Shown here: piece after piece, positions 32,178 through 40,289 of the stretch
Position numbering within the stretch: the first letter of the stretch is position 1
Layout: the number at the start of each line of letters is the position of its first letter
NCBI GenBank assembly: GCA_002753095.1
Contig: PDZU01000010.1
Location: 1-57,871 of the forward strand
DNA: 57,871 nucleotides
Direction: 5' to 3'
Source: Magnetococcales bacterium
Lineage (GTDB): Bacteria > Pseudomonadota > Magnetococcia > Magnetococcales > Magnetaquicoccaceae
Notes under the pieces: model-generated
Told to the model about the DNA's origin: nothing
Seen by the model: the letters and a program-made list of their open reading frames with translations, nothing else
Databases searched by the model: none
Made by a program: the position numbers and the translations under genes

Positions 32178-32522
32178 ATGGCCGTAGTGGAAGTGCGCTG
32201 TCCTGAGTGTGACAGCCTGAATGTTGTCAAGTATGGCAAGCAACCGAACGGGGCCCAGCGTTTCATCTGCCAGAACCCCTCCTGCACGCGGCGCGTTTTC
32301 TTGCTCAACTATCGCAGCAAGCCTTCTGCCTCGTCGTCGCGGCAGCAAATCATTGATTTGGCGCTCAATGGGGCCGATGTGGAGGAGACAGCCCGCCTGC
32401 TGCGCTTACCCACACAAACCGTGCTGGAAGTGTTTCAGATGCTTTCCCGGTTTTCGCTGCCCTCTGCCCGACCCCTGCAGAATCGCAAACGGGTTGCGCG
32501 GCCGCAGGCAGCAGCAGGATAG
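32178..32522 (+). CDS. Stand-alone IS1 InsA-like zinc-ribbon/helix-turn-helix protein
   Basis: 114 residues. The zinc ribbon is CPEC (about residues 9-12) plus CQNPSC, and is followed by QQIIDLALNGADVEETARLL, the helix-turn-helix seen in InsA of IS1 (compare its IIDMAMNG). No InsB-like transposase frame or IS ends follow; instead a σ54 activator gene begins eight bases after the stop. It looks like a domesticated DNA-binding protein coupled to that activator. AAGGAG sits nine bases before the ATG. The last 20 residues are basic. Confidence 0.8.
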   Translation: MAVVEVRCPECDSLNVVKYGKQPNGAQRFICQNPSCTRRVFLLNYRSKPSASSSRQQIIDLALNGADVEETARLLRLPTQTVLEVFQMLSRFSLPSARPLQNRKRVARPQAAAG

Positions 32523-32530
32523 CCCTCTCC

Positions 32531-34075
32531 ATGTTCAAAACTTCGGAAATCCGCCAGCGACTGGTCACCCTCAAGGCACAGCTTGACCGCATTACCCGCG
32601 CCTGGAGCAATCGGGACTATGAAAATTTGATGCGTTTTTTTGTGGCCGTTTTTCCGCCACTGGTTCAAGCTGAGCGTTGCAGCATTTTTATCTACAGTGC
32701 CGAATCGGATAATGTGTGGCTTAAATTCGGTACAGGCATGCGTGAAAAAGAGATCATCGCCCCCAAAGACGGCAGTATCGTTGGCCGGACCATTGCCGAA
32801 GGAACGACCATTTTCGGATCCAATCTGGAGCATCACAGCGGCTTTCACGCCCAGGTTGATCAAAAAACCGATTTTGTCACCCGCAATTTAATCAGCATTC
32901 CCATCTTCAGTCTGGCCGAAAAGCGCTGCATTGGGGCCGTCCAGGTACTCAACAAGCGCAGTGCTGACGGTTTTACGCAACAGGATGAAATTCTTCTGCA
33001 GCAGGTGGTGCGCTATCTGGCCCTTTCCATTGAGCACAACATCATCACCGAAGAGATGATCAGCATCTCCAAACACATGCATGAGGAGATGGCGCGTTCC
33101 GACTTCAGTGCCTCGGACCGACACCGCTTTATTGCCGAGAGCCCGTCTATGCGGCAAACGCTGGAGATTGTGCGCCAGATTGGTTCTCTGCCCGTCAATG
33201 TCTTCATTACCGGAGAGAGTGGTACCGGAAAAGAGGTCATTGCCCGCATGATTCATGAACAATCCAGCGAACGGCGCAGCCGTCCCTTTGTGGCGGTCAA
33301 CTGTTCTGCCATCCCGGAAAATCTCATGGAGAGCGAGTTTTTTGGCTACGAAAAAGGAGCCTTCACGGGGGCGGTTGCCAGTCGTTTGGGCCGCTTCGAG
33401 GAGGCCAATGGCGGCACCCTTTTTCTGGACGAAATTTCGGAAATGCCCCTGACCATCCAACCCAAATTTTTACGGGCCATTCAGGAAAAAGAAGGGGTAC
33501 GCCTGGGGGGCAATCGACTGCACCGTTACGACTTCCGCATCATCAGCGCCTCGGCCAAAAAGCTGCAGGATGAGGTCAAGAAGGGACGCTTTCGGGAGGA
33601 TCTGTTCTTTCGTCTGTTTGCGGTTGACTTGACCTTGCCGCCTTTGCGGGAACGGCCTTTGGATATTCTCCCTCTGGCCATGATGTTTCTGGACGAGGTC
33701 AGTACCCGCTTCAACAAAAAGGTGCTCGGTTATTCTCCAGAAGTTTTGGCCCGTTTTGAGGGATATGGCTGGCCCGGCAATGTGCGGCAACTGGAGCACG
33801 AAGTGGAACGCTTGGTTGCCCTGACTCCCGATAACGAAATTATCTCCGCGCAATACTGTTCACTGCCCGCGCAAGGCCATGGGCAGGAGCAAGCACTGCA
33901 AGAAAACCTGCCGGACTCTTTCTCCCTGCCAACACAACGGGAACGTCTGGAAATTCGCCTGATTCGGGCAGCCTTGAACAAAACGCAAGGCAACAAGCTG
34001 CAAGCGGCTCAACTTCTGGATATTACTCGCCAATCTCTGCACAACAAACTCCGCCAGTACGGTATCGAAGATTAA
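32531..34075 (+). CDS. GAF-AAA-Fis σ54-dependent transcription activator
   Basis: 514 residues. A GAF sensor domain (about 30-170) precedes the AAA+ domain, with GESGTGKE Walker A, the ESEFFGYEKGAFTGA σ54-contact loop, GGTLFLDEI Walker B and RFREDLFFRL sensor region. A Fis-type helix-turn-helix ends the protein (NKLQAAQLLDITRQSLHNKL). The GAFTGA loop is intact, so it should open σ54 promoters. Ligand and targets are unknown; the σ54 site before the neighbouring flagellin-like gene is an obvious candidate. It has no good ribosome binding site and is probably coupled to the gene before it. Confidence 0.93.
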   Translation: MFKTSEIRQRLVTLKAQLDRITRAWSNRDYENLMRFFVAVFPPLVQAERCSIFIYSAESDNVWLKFGTGMREKEIIAPKDGSIVGRTIAEGTTIFGSNLEHHSGFHAQVDQKTDFVTRNLISIPIFSLAEKRCIGAVQVLNKRSADGFTQQDEILLQQVVRYLALSIEHNIITEEMISISKHMHEEMARSDFSASDRHRFIAESPSMRQTLEIVRQIGSLPVNVFITGESGTGKEVIARMIHEQSSERRSRPFVAVNCSAIPENLMESEFFGYEKGAFTGAVASRLGRFEEANGGTLFLDEISEMPLTIQPKFLRAIQEKEGVRLGGNRLHRYDFRIISASAKKLQDEVKKGRFREDLFFRLFAVDLTLPPLRERPLDILPLAMMFLDEVSTRFNKKVLGYSPEVLARFEGYGWPGNVRQLEHEVERLVALTPDNEIISAQYCSLPAQGHGQEQALQENLPDSFSLPTQRERLEIRLIRAALNKTQGNKLQAAQLLDITRQSLHNKLRQYGIED

Positions 34076-34122
34076 GAGTTTTCTCCTGGACGACTCTGGA
34101 GCTCTGGTCGTGGCGCGTTGGT

Positions 34123-34154
34123 CATTGACACCCTGCGGTAGTCGGTGTCCAATG
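34123..34154 (+). terminator. Imperfect hairpin after the σ54 activator
   Basis: CATTGACACC and GGTGTCCAATG pair with one bulged base around an 11-base loop, about 50 bases after the activator stop. No T-run follows. Weak terminator candidate. Confidence 0.35.
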
Positions 34155-34198
34155 CCATTTGAATGGTGATTCAATTTTTATTGCAATGAGGTGCAACG

Positions 34199-34813
34199 AT
34201 GGAAGTGATGGAAACGCAGGAACAGATCCATGAAGCGGCCCATAGCCATCATGAGGGCGAGCATGGCGGTGAGGGAGGCGGCAAAAGACTTGTTGCCATC
34301 ATGATTAGCGTGCTGGCCTGCCTGTTGGCCCTGGTTGAAACGGGTGCCAATGGTTCGCAGAGTTCGCAGATTGCGCACAACATCGAGGCCTCCGACCTGT
34401 GGGCCTTTTACCAAGCCAAAACCATCCGCAAGACCACCATGGAGACGGTTGCCGAATTGATGGAAGCCAGCAAACCGGCCAATCTCAGTACCGATCAGGA
34501 GGCTGTCTGGAGTAAACGCATCGCCGATTGGCGCAACACGGCAGCGCGCTACGAGAGCGAACCGGACAAGGGAGAGGGCCGCAAGGAGTTGCGTGCGCGG
34601 GCCATTGCCGCCCAAAAGATCCGCGACAAGGCGGCGGCAGCCCATCACATGTTTGAGTATGGCGCTGCGGCGTTGCAGATCGCCATCGTCATGGCCTCTG
34701 CCTCGGTGGTGACTGGTACAGTGATGTTGGTCTGGGGTGCGGGTTTTTTGGGGGTGGTAGGGGTTGCTTTTGGTCTGCTGGGTTGGTTGGCCCCGACCCT
34801 GATTCATCTGTAG
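34199..34813 (+). CDS. DUF4337 membrane protein
   Basis: 204 residues. A His/Glu-rich N-terminus (QIHEAAHSHHEGEHGGEGGG) leads to one membrane helix (about 30-48). The family's conserved cytoplasmic or periplasmic stretch NIEASDLWAFYQAKTIRKT and the segment YESEPDKGEGRKEL follow, and two C-terminal helices end the protein. This is the DUF4337 pattern; function is unknown. The His-rich N-terminus could bind metal, which is inference. A strong hairpin follows the gene. Confidence 0.85.
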   Translation: MEVMETQEQIHEAAHSHHEGEHGGEGGGKRLVAIMISVLACLLALVETGANGSQSSQIAHNIEASDLWAFYQAKTIRKTTMETVAELMEASKPANLSTDQEAVWSKRIADWRNTAARYESEPDKGEGRKELRARAIAAQKIRDKAAAAHHMFEYGAAALQIAIVMASASVVTGTVMLVWGAGFLGVVGVAFGLLGWLAPTLIHL

Positions 34814-34842
34814 ATCATTTAGAGAGAAAAAATAATAACCCG

Positions 34843-34865
34843 CCAGGGGAGATCATCTCCCCTGG
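34843..34865. terminator. Palindromic hairpin, short copy of the dispersed repeat end
   Basis: Ten-base perfect arms (CCAGGGGAGA / TCTCCCCTGG, loop TCA) lie between the convergent DUF4337 and GGDEF/EAL genes, followed by GACCCC as at the ends of the long repeats. It matches the outer module of the dispersed repeat family (here copy F) and can serve as a two-way terminator. Confidence 0.75.
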
Positions 34866-34892
34866 ACCCCATATCCGTTAATTTCTTAAATC

Positions 34893-36641
34893 TTATCCCA
34901 AAACCTTCACAAACTCTTCCGCCGGCTCCGGCTTCAGGAAAAGATAGCCCTGCCCGAAACGACAACTGCGCGCCGAGAGAAACTCCGCTTGCGCCTCGGC
35001 TTCAATCCCCTCACCAATCACCTCCCGGTCAAGACTCCGGGCCAAGGATAAAATGGCCTCCACCAACACCACCGTCTCCGGGTCAGACAGGGCACTGGGC
35101 ACAAAAGAACGGTCAATCTTGATCCCACTCACCGGCAACCGCTTCAAAACACTCAACGAAGAGTGACCGGTACCAAAATCATCCAACCACAGATTCACCC
35201 CCATCTGCACCAACTGGTTGAGCATCTGCAACGCACGGTTGGCATCCTCGGAGAGAATATTTTCGGTAATTTCCAAAACCAGACCGTCGGCAGGCAAACC
35301 GGTCTGCTGGAAAATTTTGGGCATGTTATCCCCAACCGACAGATCCCGGCAACGCGTACACGAAAGGTTAACGGAGACAAAGAAATGCGCACACCCCGGA
35401 CGTCTTCGCCACTGCGCCGCCTGCGCACAGGCCGTGCGGATGGTCCACTCGGTAATTTTGCTGATCATGCCAATCTCTTCGGCCATCGGAATAAACAATG
35501 CCGGAGAGATAAAACCCCGCTTGGGATGAATCCAACGCAACAGACACTCCGCCCCCATCACCTGACGCGTGTTCAGATCCACAATGGGTTGATAGTGAAT
35601 CACCAACTCCTGGCGCTCCAGGACATAATGCAGATCTTTTTCCAGCTCCATGCGCTGCTGCGCCTCGGCATGCATATCCGGGGTAAAAAAACGGTACCCG
35701 TTACGGCCCGCACTCTTGGCGCGATACATGGCAATGTCGGCGTTGCGCAGCAACTCATCCATCGAAGCGGCATCATCGGGATAGATGGCAATGCCAATCG
35801 AACCAGAGATCATCACCTCCTGACCACACAGGGTAAATGGTGCCACCAACTGCCCCAACACCTCACTGGCCACCCGCTCGGCAAAAGGACCACGGGCCAT
35901 ATCCGGCAGGATGGCGGTAAATTCATCCCCACCCATGCGCGCCACTGTATCCGATTTGCGCAAACAGCCCTGCAAGCGGGTGGAAACCTCCCGCAATAAT
36001 TCATCCCCTGCCGCATGGCCCAGCGTATCGTTGACCCACTTGAAACGGTCCAGATCGATGAACATCAACGCAACGCGATGCTGCTGCCGCGTGGCACGCA
36101 CCACCTCACGCTGCAGACGATCCATGAACAACATACGGTTGGGCAGACCGGTCAAATTGTCATAGTTGGCCTGATGCCGAATGCGATCCTCATTCTGTTT
36201 GCGCTGCGAAATATCTTGCGCCACCGTACAAAAGAGCGCCCCCTCCGCCAGATCCACCTGGGCAGTGATGGTCTCCAGCGTCGCCTCCTTGTCATCGGAA
36301 CGGATCAAGATGACCTCACCCGGAATCCCCCCGGACTCCTCGTTGCCCATCGCCTCCACAGCCTGCTCGATCCGCTTCCAGCTCTCCGGCTGAAAATAGT
36401 TCAGTAACGGCTTGTACAAACAATCCGCTGGCCGCTCCAGGCCCAGGATATTGACCATGACCGGGTTGGCATACAAAATCACCCCCTGGCGATGCAACAG
36501 CACCCCGGTCGGCAAACGATCCATGATCCGATGATAATCCGCCTGCGCGATGCTGGCCCCGGAAAAGATCTCCTGCACATCATGCACCGCCGCTCCCTGT
36601 GTCATCTCCCGATCGTCCATTGGCTCCCGCACCACTCCCAT
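34893..36641 (-). CDS. PAS-GGDEF-EAL c-di-GMP turnover protein
   Basis: 582 residues. A PAS domain (about 38-150) precedes GGDEF (about 155-320), with ARMGGDEF active site and an RKSD inhibitory site five residues before it. EAL (about 335-575) has ECLLRW at the signature position (Cys for Ala), EITENIL, DDFGTGHSSL, KIDRSFV and EGIEAEAQ. The catalytic Glu, metal ligands and loop-6 residues appear present, so both activities are possible despite the ECL variant. No membrane helix is seen, so it is probably cytosolic. ATGs at 36641, 36620 and 36605 are alternatives. A downstream shared hairpin closes it. Confidence 0.92.
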   Translation of the reverse strand: MGVVREPMDDREMTQGAAVHDVQEIFSGASIAQADYHRIMDRLPTGVLLHRQGVILYANPVMVNILGLERPADCLYKPLLNYFQPESWKRIEQAVEAMGNEESGGIPGEVILIRSDDKEATLETITAQVDLAEGALFCTVAQDISQRKQNEDRIRHQANYDNLTGLPNRMLFMDRLQREVVRATRQQHRVALMFIDLDRFKWVNDTLGHAAGDELLREVSTRLQGCLRKSDTVARMGGDEFTAILPDMARGPFAERVASEVLGQLVAPFTLCGQEVMISGSIGIAIYPDDAASMDELLRNADIAMYRAKSAGRNGYRFFTPDMHAEAQQRMELEKDLHYVLERQELVIHYQPIVDLNTRQVMGAECLLRWIHPKRGFISPALFIPMAEEIGMISKITEWTIRTACAQAAQWRRRPGCAHFFVSVNLSCTRCRDLSVGDNMPKIFQQTGLPADGLVLEITENILSEDANRALQMLNQLVQMGVNLWLDDFGTGHSSLSVLKRLPVSGIKIDRSFVPSALSDPETVVLVEAILSLARSLDREVIGEGIEAEAQAEFLSARSCRFGQGYLFLKPEPAEEFVKVLG

Positions 36642-36716
36642 CCGGCAATTGAGTCCATCCCAAATCCGTCAAACAAGATGCTGCCACTCAGCAGAATCAT
36701 GCCAAACCAACCCCAT

Positions 36717-37145
36717 TCAATGGGGTCTGCCCTGCACCTCTTCAACCCGTACCAACTGCACATCCGGCCACACCGCCTGCACGGAAACCAACAGCTCCTG
36801 CACCGCCCGCAACACATCGCGATGCTCCGCATAGGCGGCCAACGCCTGCTCTGTAGCCATGCCAAACAGGGGCCATTCACCCACATCATCCAGGTAACTT
36901 TTGGCCAACGCAAAGGCCCAAAAAGGCAGATCCGCCTGCTCCCGCAGACAGGCCACCTGTTCGCTGCGGCTCAGAGCATCCCCGCTGGCCGTCACCACAC
37001 GCCAACCGCTCTCCTCCACCTCCCGCAACGTGGCCAATCCCTCCGGCGGCAAGGTGCGCCCCACGGCCAACCAGCGCACCAAACGCTCTTCATCGCTGAC
37101 CCGCACGGTCACCGCATCCTCTTCGTCCACCCATTTTTGCATCAT
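36717..37145 (-). CDS. Hypothetical small acidic protein
   Basis: 142 residues from the ATG at 37145 (a second ATG follows directly), with a GGAG-type ribosome binding site. No family is recognised. It contains VTVRVSDEERLVRWLAVGRT and AFALAKSYLDDVGEWPLFGM and is acidic overall with many Val and Glu. It lies between two signalling genes on the same strand; a long upstream open frame (to 37286) overlaps the kinase end and is unlikely to be used. Confidence 0.6.
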   Translation of the reverse strand: MMQKWVDEEDAVTVRVSDEERLVRWLAVGRTLPPEGLATLREVEESGWRVVTASGDALSRSEQVACLREQADLPFWAFALAKSYLDDVGEWPLFGMATEQALAAYAEHRDVLRAVQELLVSVQAVWPDVQLVRVEEVQGRPH

Positions 37146-37174
37146 GCCAGCCACTCCATCTCTACGCCTGCTCT

Positions 37175-37238
37175 GAGTGTGTGAACCAATCTGCTGCGCA
37201 GCCCATGGGCTTGCTCGCGGCGATTGATTCACACACTC
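37175..37238. repeat. Inverted repeat at the 3' end of the hybrid kinase gene
   Basis: Seventeen-base arms at 37175-37191 and 37222-37238 (GAGTGTGTGAACCAATC / GATTGATTCACACACTC, one mismatch) enclose a 30-base spacer and overlap the kinase stop codon. Possible terminator or protein-binding site; no T-run follows. Confidence 0.5.
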
Positions 37239-39388
37239 TCCGGCAACGGCGCCCAACGCGCCAACATCTCCTTCAGTGCCTCCCACTGCACCGGCTTGCC
37301 CAACACATCATTCATCCCCGACTCCAAACAACGCTCCCGATCCCCTTTGACGCTTGCGGCAACCATGCCAATAATCGGCAACTCCAGTACAGAGGACTGC
37401 CGTATGGCCTGAGTTGCCAGATAACCATCCATCACAGGCATATGGCAATCCATCAAAACCAACGCGCACTGCCCATTCTGGACGAAGGAGAGCGCCTCCT
37501 GCCCGTTGGCAACGGTATGCACCCCGTATCCCAGGCGGTGCAACTGAATCTGCACGGCCTTTTGAATGACGGCATTATCCTCCGCCAACAGGATCGGCAG
37601 CCCGCCCCCCCCCTTGCGGTTCAGAAGCGTACCCTCTCCAGGCAACCATAACGGCTCTCCGCGCCGGGTATTTTCGCTCTCCCGCTGCAGGGTATCCCCT
37701 GTTGCACCTGTCGGCGTCGACGGATCAACGGCCCCGGCCATTGGGGGAACCCGATCCGTTTCCCCCTCCTCCTGCTCCACGGGCAATAAAGCGGTCAACA
37801 CATCCAACAAGCGCGGGCTCTGCACCGGCTTGCCCAAAATGGCCGCATAACCTGCCTGGCGCGCCTCTTCCAAAAATTTCTTGTCATTGCCACCCGACAA
37901 CAGGATGAACGACACGCCAAACCAACCGTCCTGCTGCCGCACCATCTGCATTGCCGACAACGCCTGTTCCCGTGCTTGCCCCCCTGACCCCGGCATCGAG
38001 ACCAAAACCAACCGACAGGGCGTCCCGGTAGCCGCCTCCTGGCACAAATAGGTGGGAAGCTCCTCCAGACTCTCCACCGAGGTGGCCCGCATTTTCCAAC
38101 GCAACACCTTGTTCAGCAACAGGGTCTGGCTGGCCTGTTGCGGATCGACGATCAAAATTTTCACCCCGGCCAGACGCGCTTTCAACTCTTCCGGTTGCAG
38201 CGGCTGTTCCACCTCGCCCGAGCGGGTCAATGGCACATCAAACCAGAACAACGATCCCCGATCCTTGCGGCTCTCAAAGCCAATCTGCCCGCCCATCAAC
38301 TCCACCAGACGACTGGCAATCGACAAGCCCAACCCGGTGCCGCCATAGGGACGCGTCGAAGAACCATCCACCTGGACAAAAGGCCGAAACAGACGGTGCT
38401 GCTGTGCCTTGGCGATGCCGATACCGGTGTCCGCCACCAAAAACCGCAATAGAATCTGATTCTTGCTCTTTTTTTCCAGACGGACCCGAATCGCCACCTC
38501 GCCGCGTTTGGTAAACTTGATGGCATTGCCGGCTAGGTTGAGCAAGACCTGTCGGATACGCGCCACGTCCCCCAGCAACACCGATGGAATGCGGTTGGCA
38601 ATCTGTGTCACCAGATGGATCGGCTTGCCTTGCACCTGTGGCGACAACAGACCGACCACCTCTTCCACCACCTTGGCCGGGCGAAACTCTTCGACTTTGA
38701 TTTCCAAACGACCCGATTCGATACGGGAAAAATCCAAAATATCGCTGACGATTGTCAACAACGCCTGGGCGGAATCCCGCACTGCCGTGGCCAGTTCCCG
38801 TTGCTCTTTGGTCAGCTTGCTGTCCAGCAACAGATCATTCAAGCCGATCACCCCATGGATCGGGGTACGCAGTTCATGGCTCATATTGGAGAGAAATTCT
38901 GCTTTCAATCGCGAGGTTTCCAGGGCAATATCCTGGGCCTGCCGAATCTCCTGCTCCAACTCCAGTTGACCGCTCAACGCGTTGAACACCGTCACCGCAC
39001 CGACTATCTCGCCCTGTTCCCGCAGGGGAGCCACCGTAAACGAGACGGGAATCATATGGCCATCGCGATGAATGAATACATCATTTTCAATATGATATAC
39101 CCGACCATCCCCAATCGCCTTATGGGCGGGGCACTCCTCCAGGGGAACCTGCTGCTGGGCCAAATTTTGACAGTGAATTTTGTAGTGGGCGATTTCGCCC
39201 AACAACTCTTCGGCGCTCCAACCCAGCACCCGTTCTGCCGCTGCGCTGACAAAGCGGAAGCGTCCTTCCCGATCCAGGACCAGGAGGCCCTCGGAAAGGC
39301 ATGCGGTAAGCTGCTGTAATTCAAGCGGCTTATGCCAGAGTGGCACCGGATCTGGAGACAATCCGGTCATGGATTCCACAGCGGTCAT
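37229..39388 (-). CDS. PAS hybrid histidine kinase with one degenerate and one normal receiver
   Basis: 719 residues from the ATG at 39388 (AAAGGGG upstream); a TTG eight codons earlier is unlikely. A PAS domain (about 20-135) precedes HisKA with MSHELRTPIHG and HATPase with NLAGNAIKF, DTGIGIA and GGTGLGLSIAS. The first receiver (KILIVDPQQ) lacks the second acid, and its phospho-Asp position is Ser (LVLVSMPGSGG), so it cannot be phosphorylated normally. The second (ILLAEDN, LVLMDCHMPVMDG) is intact. No membrane helix is seen, so it is probably a soluble sensor. A lone receiver gene follows upstream on the same strand. Confidence 0.92.
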   Translation of the reverse strand: MTAVESMTGLSPDPVPLWHKPLELQQLTACLSEGLLVLDREGRFRFVSAAAERVLGWSAEELLGEIAHYKIHCQNLAQQQVPLEECPAHKAIGDGRVYHIENDVFIHRDGHMIPVSFTVAPLREQGEIVGAVTVFNALSGQLELEQEIRQAQDIALETSRLKAEFLSNMSHELRTPIHGVIGLNDLLLDSKLTKEQRELATAVRDSAQALLTIVSDILDFSRIESGRLEIKVEEFRPAKVVEEVVGLLSPQVQGKPIHLVTQIANRIPSVLLGDVARIRQVLLNLAGNAIKFTKRGEVAIRVRLEKKSKNQILLRFLVADTGIGIAKAQQHRLFRPFVQVDGSSTRPYGGTGLGLSIASRLVELMGGQIGFESRKDRGSLFWFDVPLTRSGEVEQPLQPEELKARLAGVKILIVDPQQASQTLLLNKVLRWKMRATSVESLEELPTYLCQEAATGTPCRLVLVSMPGSGGQAREQALSAMQMVRQQDGWFGVSFILLSGGNDKKFLEEARQAGYAAILGKPVQSPRLLDVLTALLPVEQEEGETDRVPPMAGAVDPSTPTGATGDTLQRESENTRRGEPLWLPGEGTLLNRKGGGGLPILLAEDNAVIQKAVQIQLHRLGYGVHTVANGQEALSFVQNGQCALVLMDCHMPVMDGYLATQAIRQSSVLELPIIGMVAASVKGDRERCLESGMNDVLGKPVQWEALKEMLARWAPLPESV

Positions 39389-39567
39389 CGACACCCCTTT
39401 CCCATGACTCAATCAGCTCGAAGAGACTATACGCGTATCACACCAAGACGACTCCCTGGCATAATGCGCAAAAAGCAGGCCAACCTTTTCGATAATCATG
39501 GTTCTGCGCGGTCTTGGTGATCGAAAAAAGAGCGCGGAATCAAGCAGCTTTATAAAAAAGACATTGA

Positions 39568-39972
39568 TCAAATCAAGTTATGCTTTTGCAACTTATCGAG
39601 CAGAACTTCCTGGGTGATGGGCTTGGTCAGGTAGCCGTTGCATTTGCCTTTAAAGTAGGATTCCACCAGATGTTTGGGATCATCCAGGGAGGTTTGCATG
39701 ATGATGAGGGAGAAACGGCTGCTATCGGCGGAGGGGCCGTACAGCTCTTTTTCCAGGCGACGCATTTCGCGCACGGCCTCTTGGCCATCCATATTGGGCA
39801 TCATGATATCCATCATGACCAGATCGAAGGGTTTGCCGCTGGCCAGATGGCTTTTGAACAGGGCGACGGCGGTTGCGCCGTCTTCGGCGAGGAAGCAGTC
39901 GCCGTATGGACGCAGGAAGTGTTTGAGCAACTCACGGTTGGCAAATTCATCGTCGGCAATCAAAGTTTTCAT
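39568..39972 (-). CDS. Single-domain response regulator
   Basis: 134 residues, receiver only. The acidic pair is in LIADDE, the phospho-Asp in LVMMDIMMPNMDG and the switch lysine in YLTKPIT. An insertion (LEKELYGPSADSSRF) separates helix 3 from strand 4, a trait of some stand-alone receivers. It precedes the hybrid kinase gene on the same strand with a 179-bp gap and could be its target. The ATG at 39972 is chosen because the fold starts there; the frame runs 15 codons further upstream. Confidence 0.88.
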   Translation of the reverse strand: MKTLIADDEFANRELLKHFLRPYGDCFLAEDGATAVALFKSHLASGKPFDLVMMDIMMPNMDGQEAVREMRRLEKELYGPSADSSRFSLIIMQTSLDDPKHLVESYFKGKCNGYLTKPITQEVLLDKLQKHNLI

Positions 39973-40081
39973 ACCTGTTCCCGTGTCCCCGTCTCCCCCT
40001 GCGTGTTGCGTACTCAATTATCTCCCAATTTACCTATTGTTTACTGTGGTGTCAACCAACTCGATAGGATCTGCCAGTTGA

Positions 40082-40249
40082 ATGGGGTCAAGGGGAGATT
40101 ATCTCCCCTTGCGGGTGCAGGGCGGAGCCCTGCTGAAATGGCGCGCTTTTACCGAAGCAGATTTGCGCAGCAAATCTGCGCAGCGCGCCCAAATTTGTGC
40201 CCCGCAGGGGCACGCCTTGGGAGGGCGGAGCCCGACATGCACCGTGTTG
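40082..40249 (+). repeat. Dispersed structured repeat, left-half copy C
   Basis: Begins TGGGGTCAAGG and carries the first four modules of copies A and B: the GGGGAGATTATCTCCCC hairpin, GCAGGGCGGAGCCCTGC, the GGCGCGC outer stem with inner CAGATTTGC hairpin and GTGCCCCGCAGGGGCAC. After GGAGCCCGAC it leaves the A/B sequence and continues ATGCACCGTGTTG, a junction also found in the inverted copy D at 43598. Confidence 0.88.
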
Positions 40250-40289
40250 CAGGCATGACGGTACGGAAAATAACGCACGTTACGGTGCG

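Noticed and set aside
32178..34075. Intact IS1 element
   Set aside because: Only an InsA-like frame is present; the next gene is a complete σ54 activator and no terminal inverted repeats were found.
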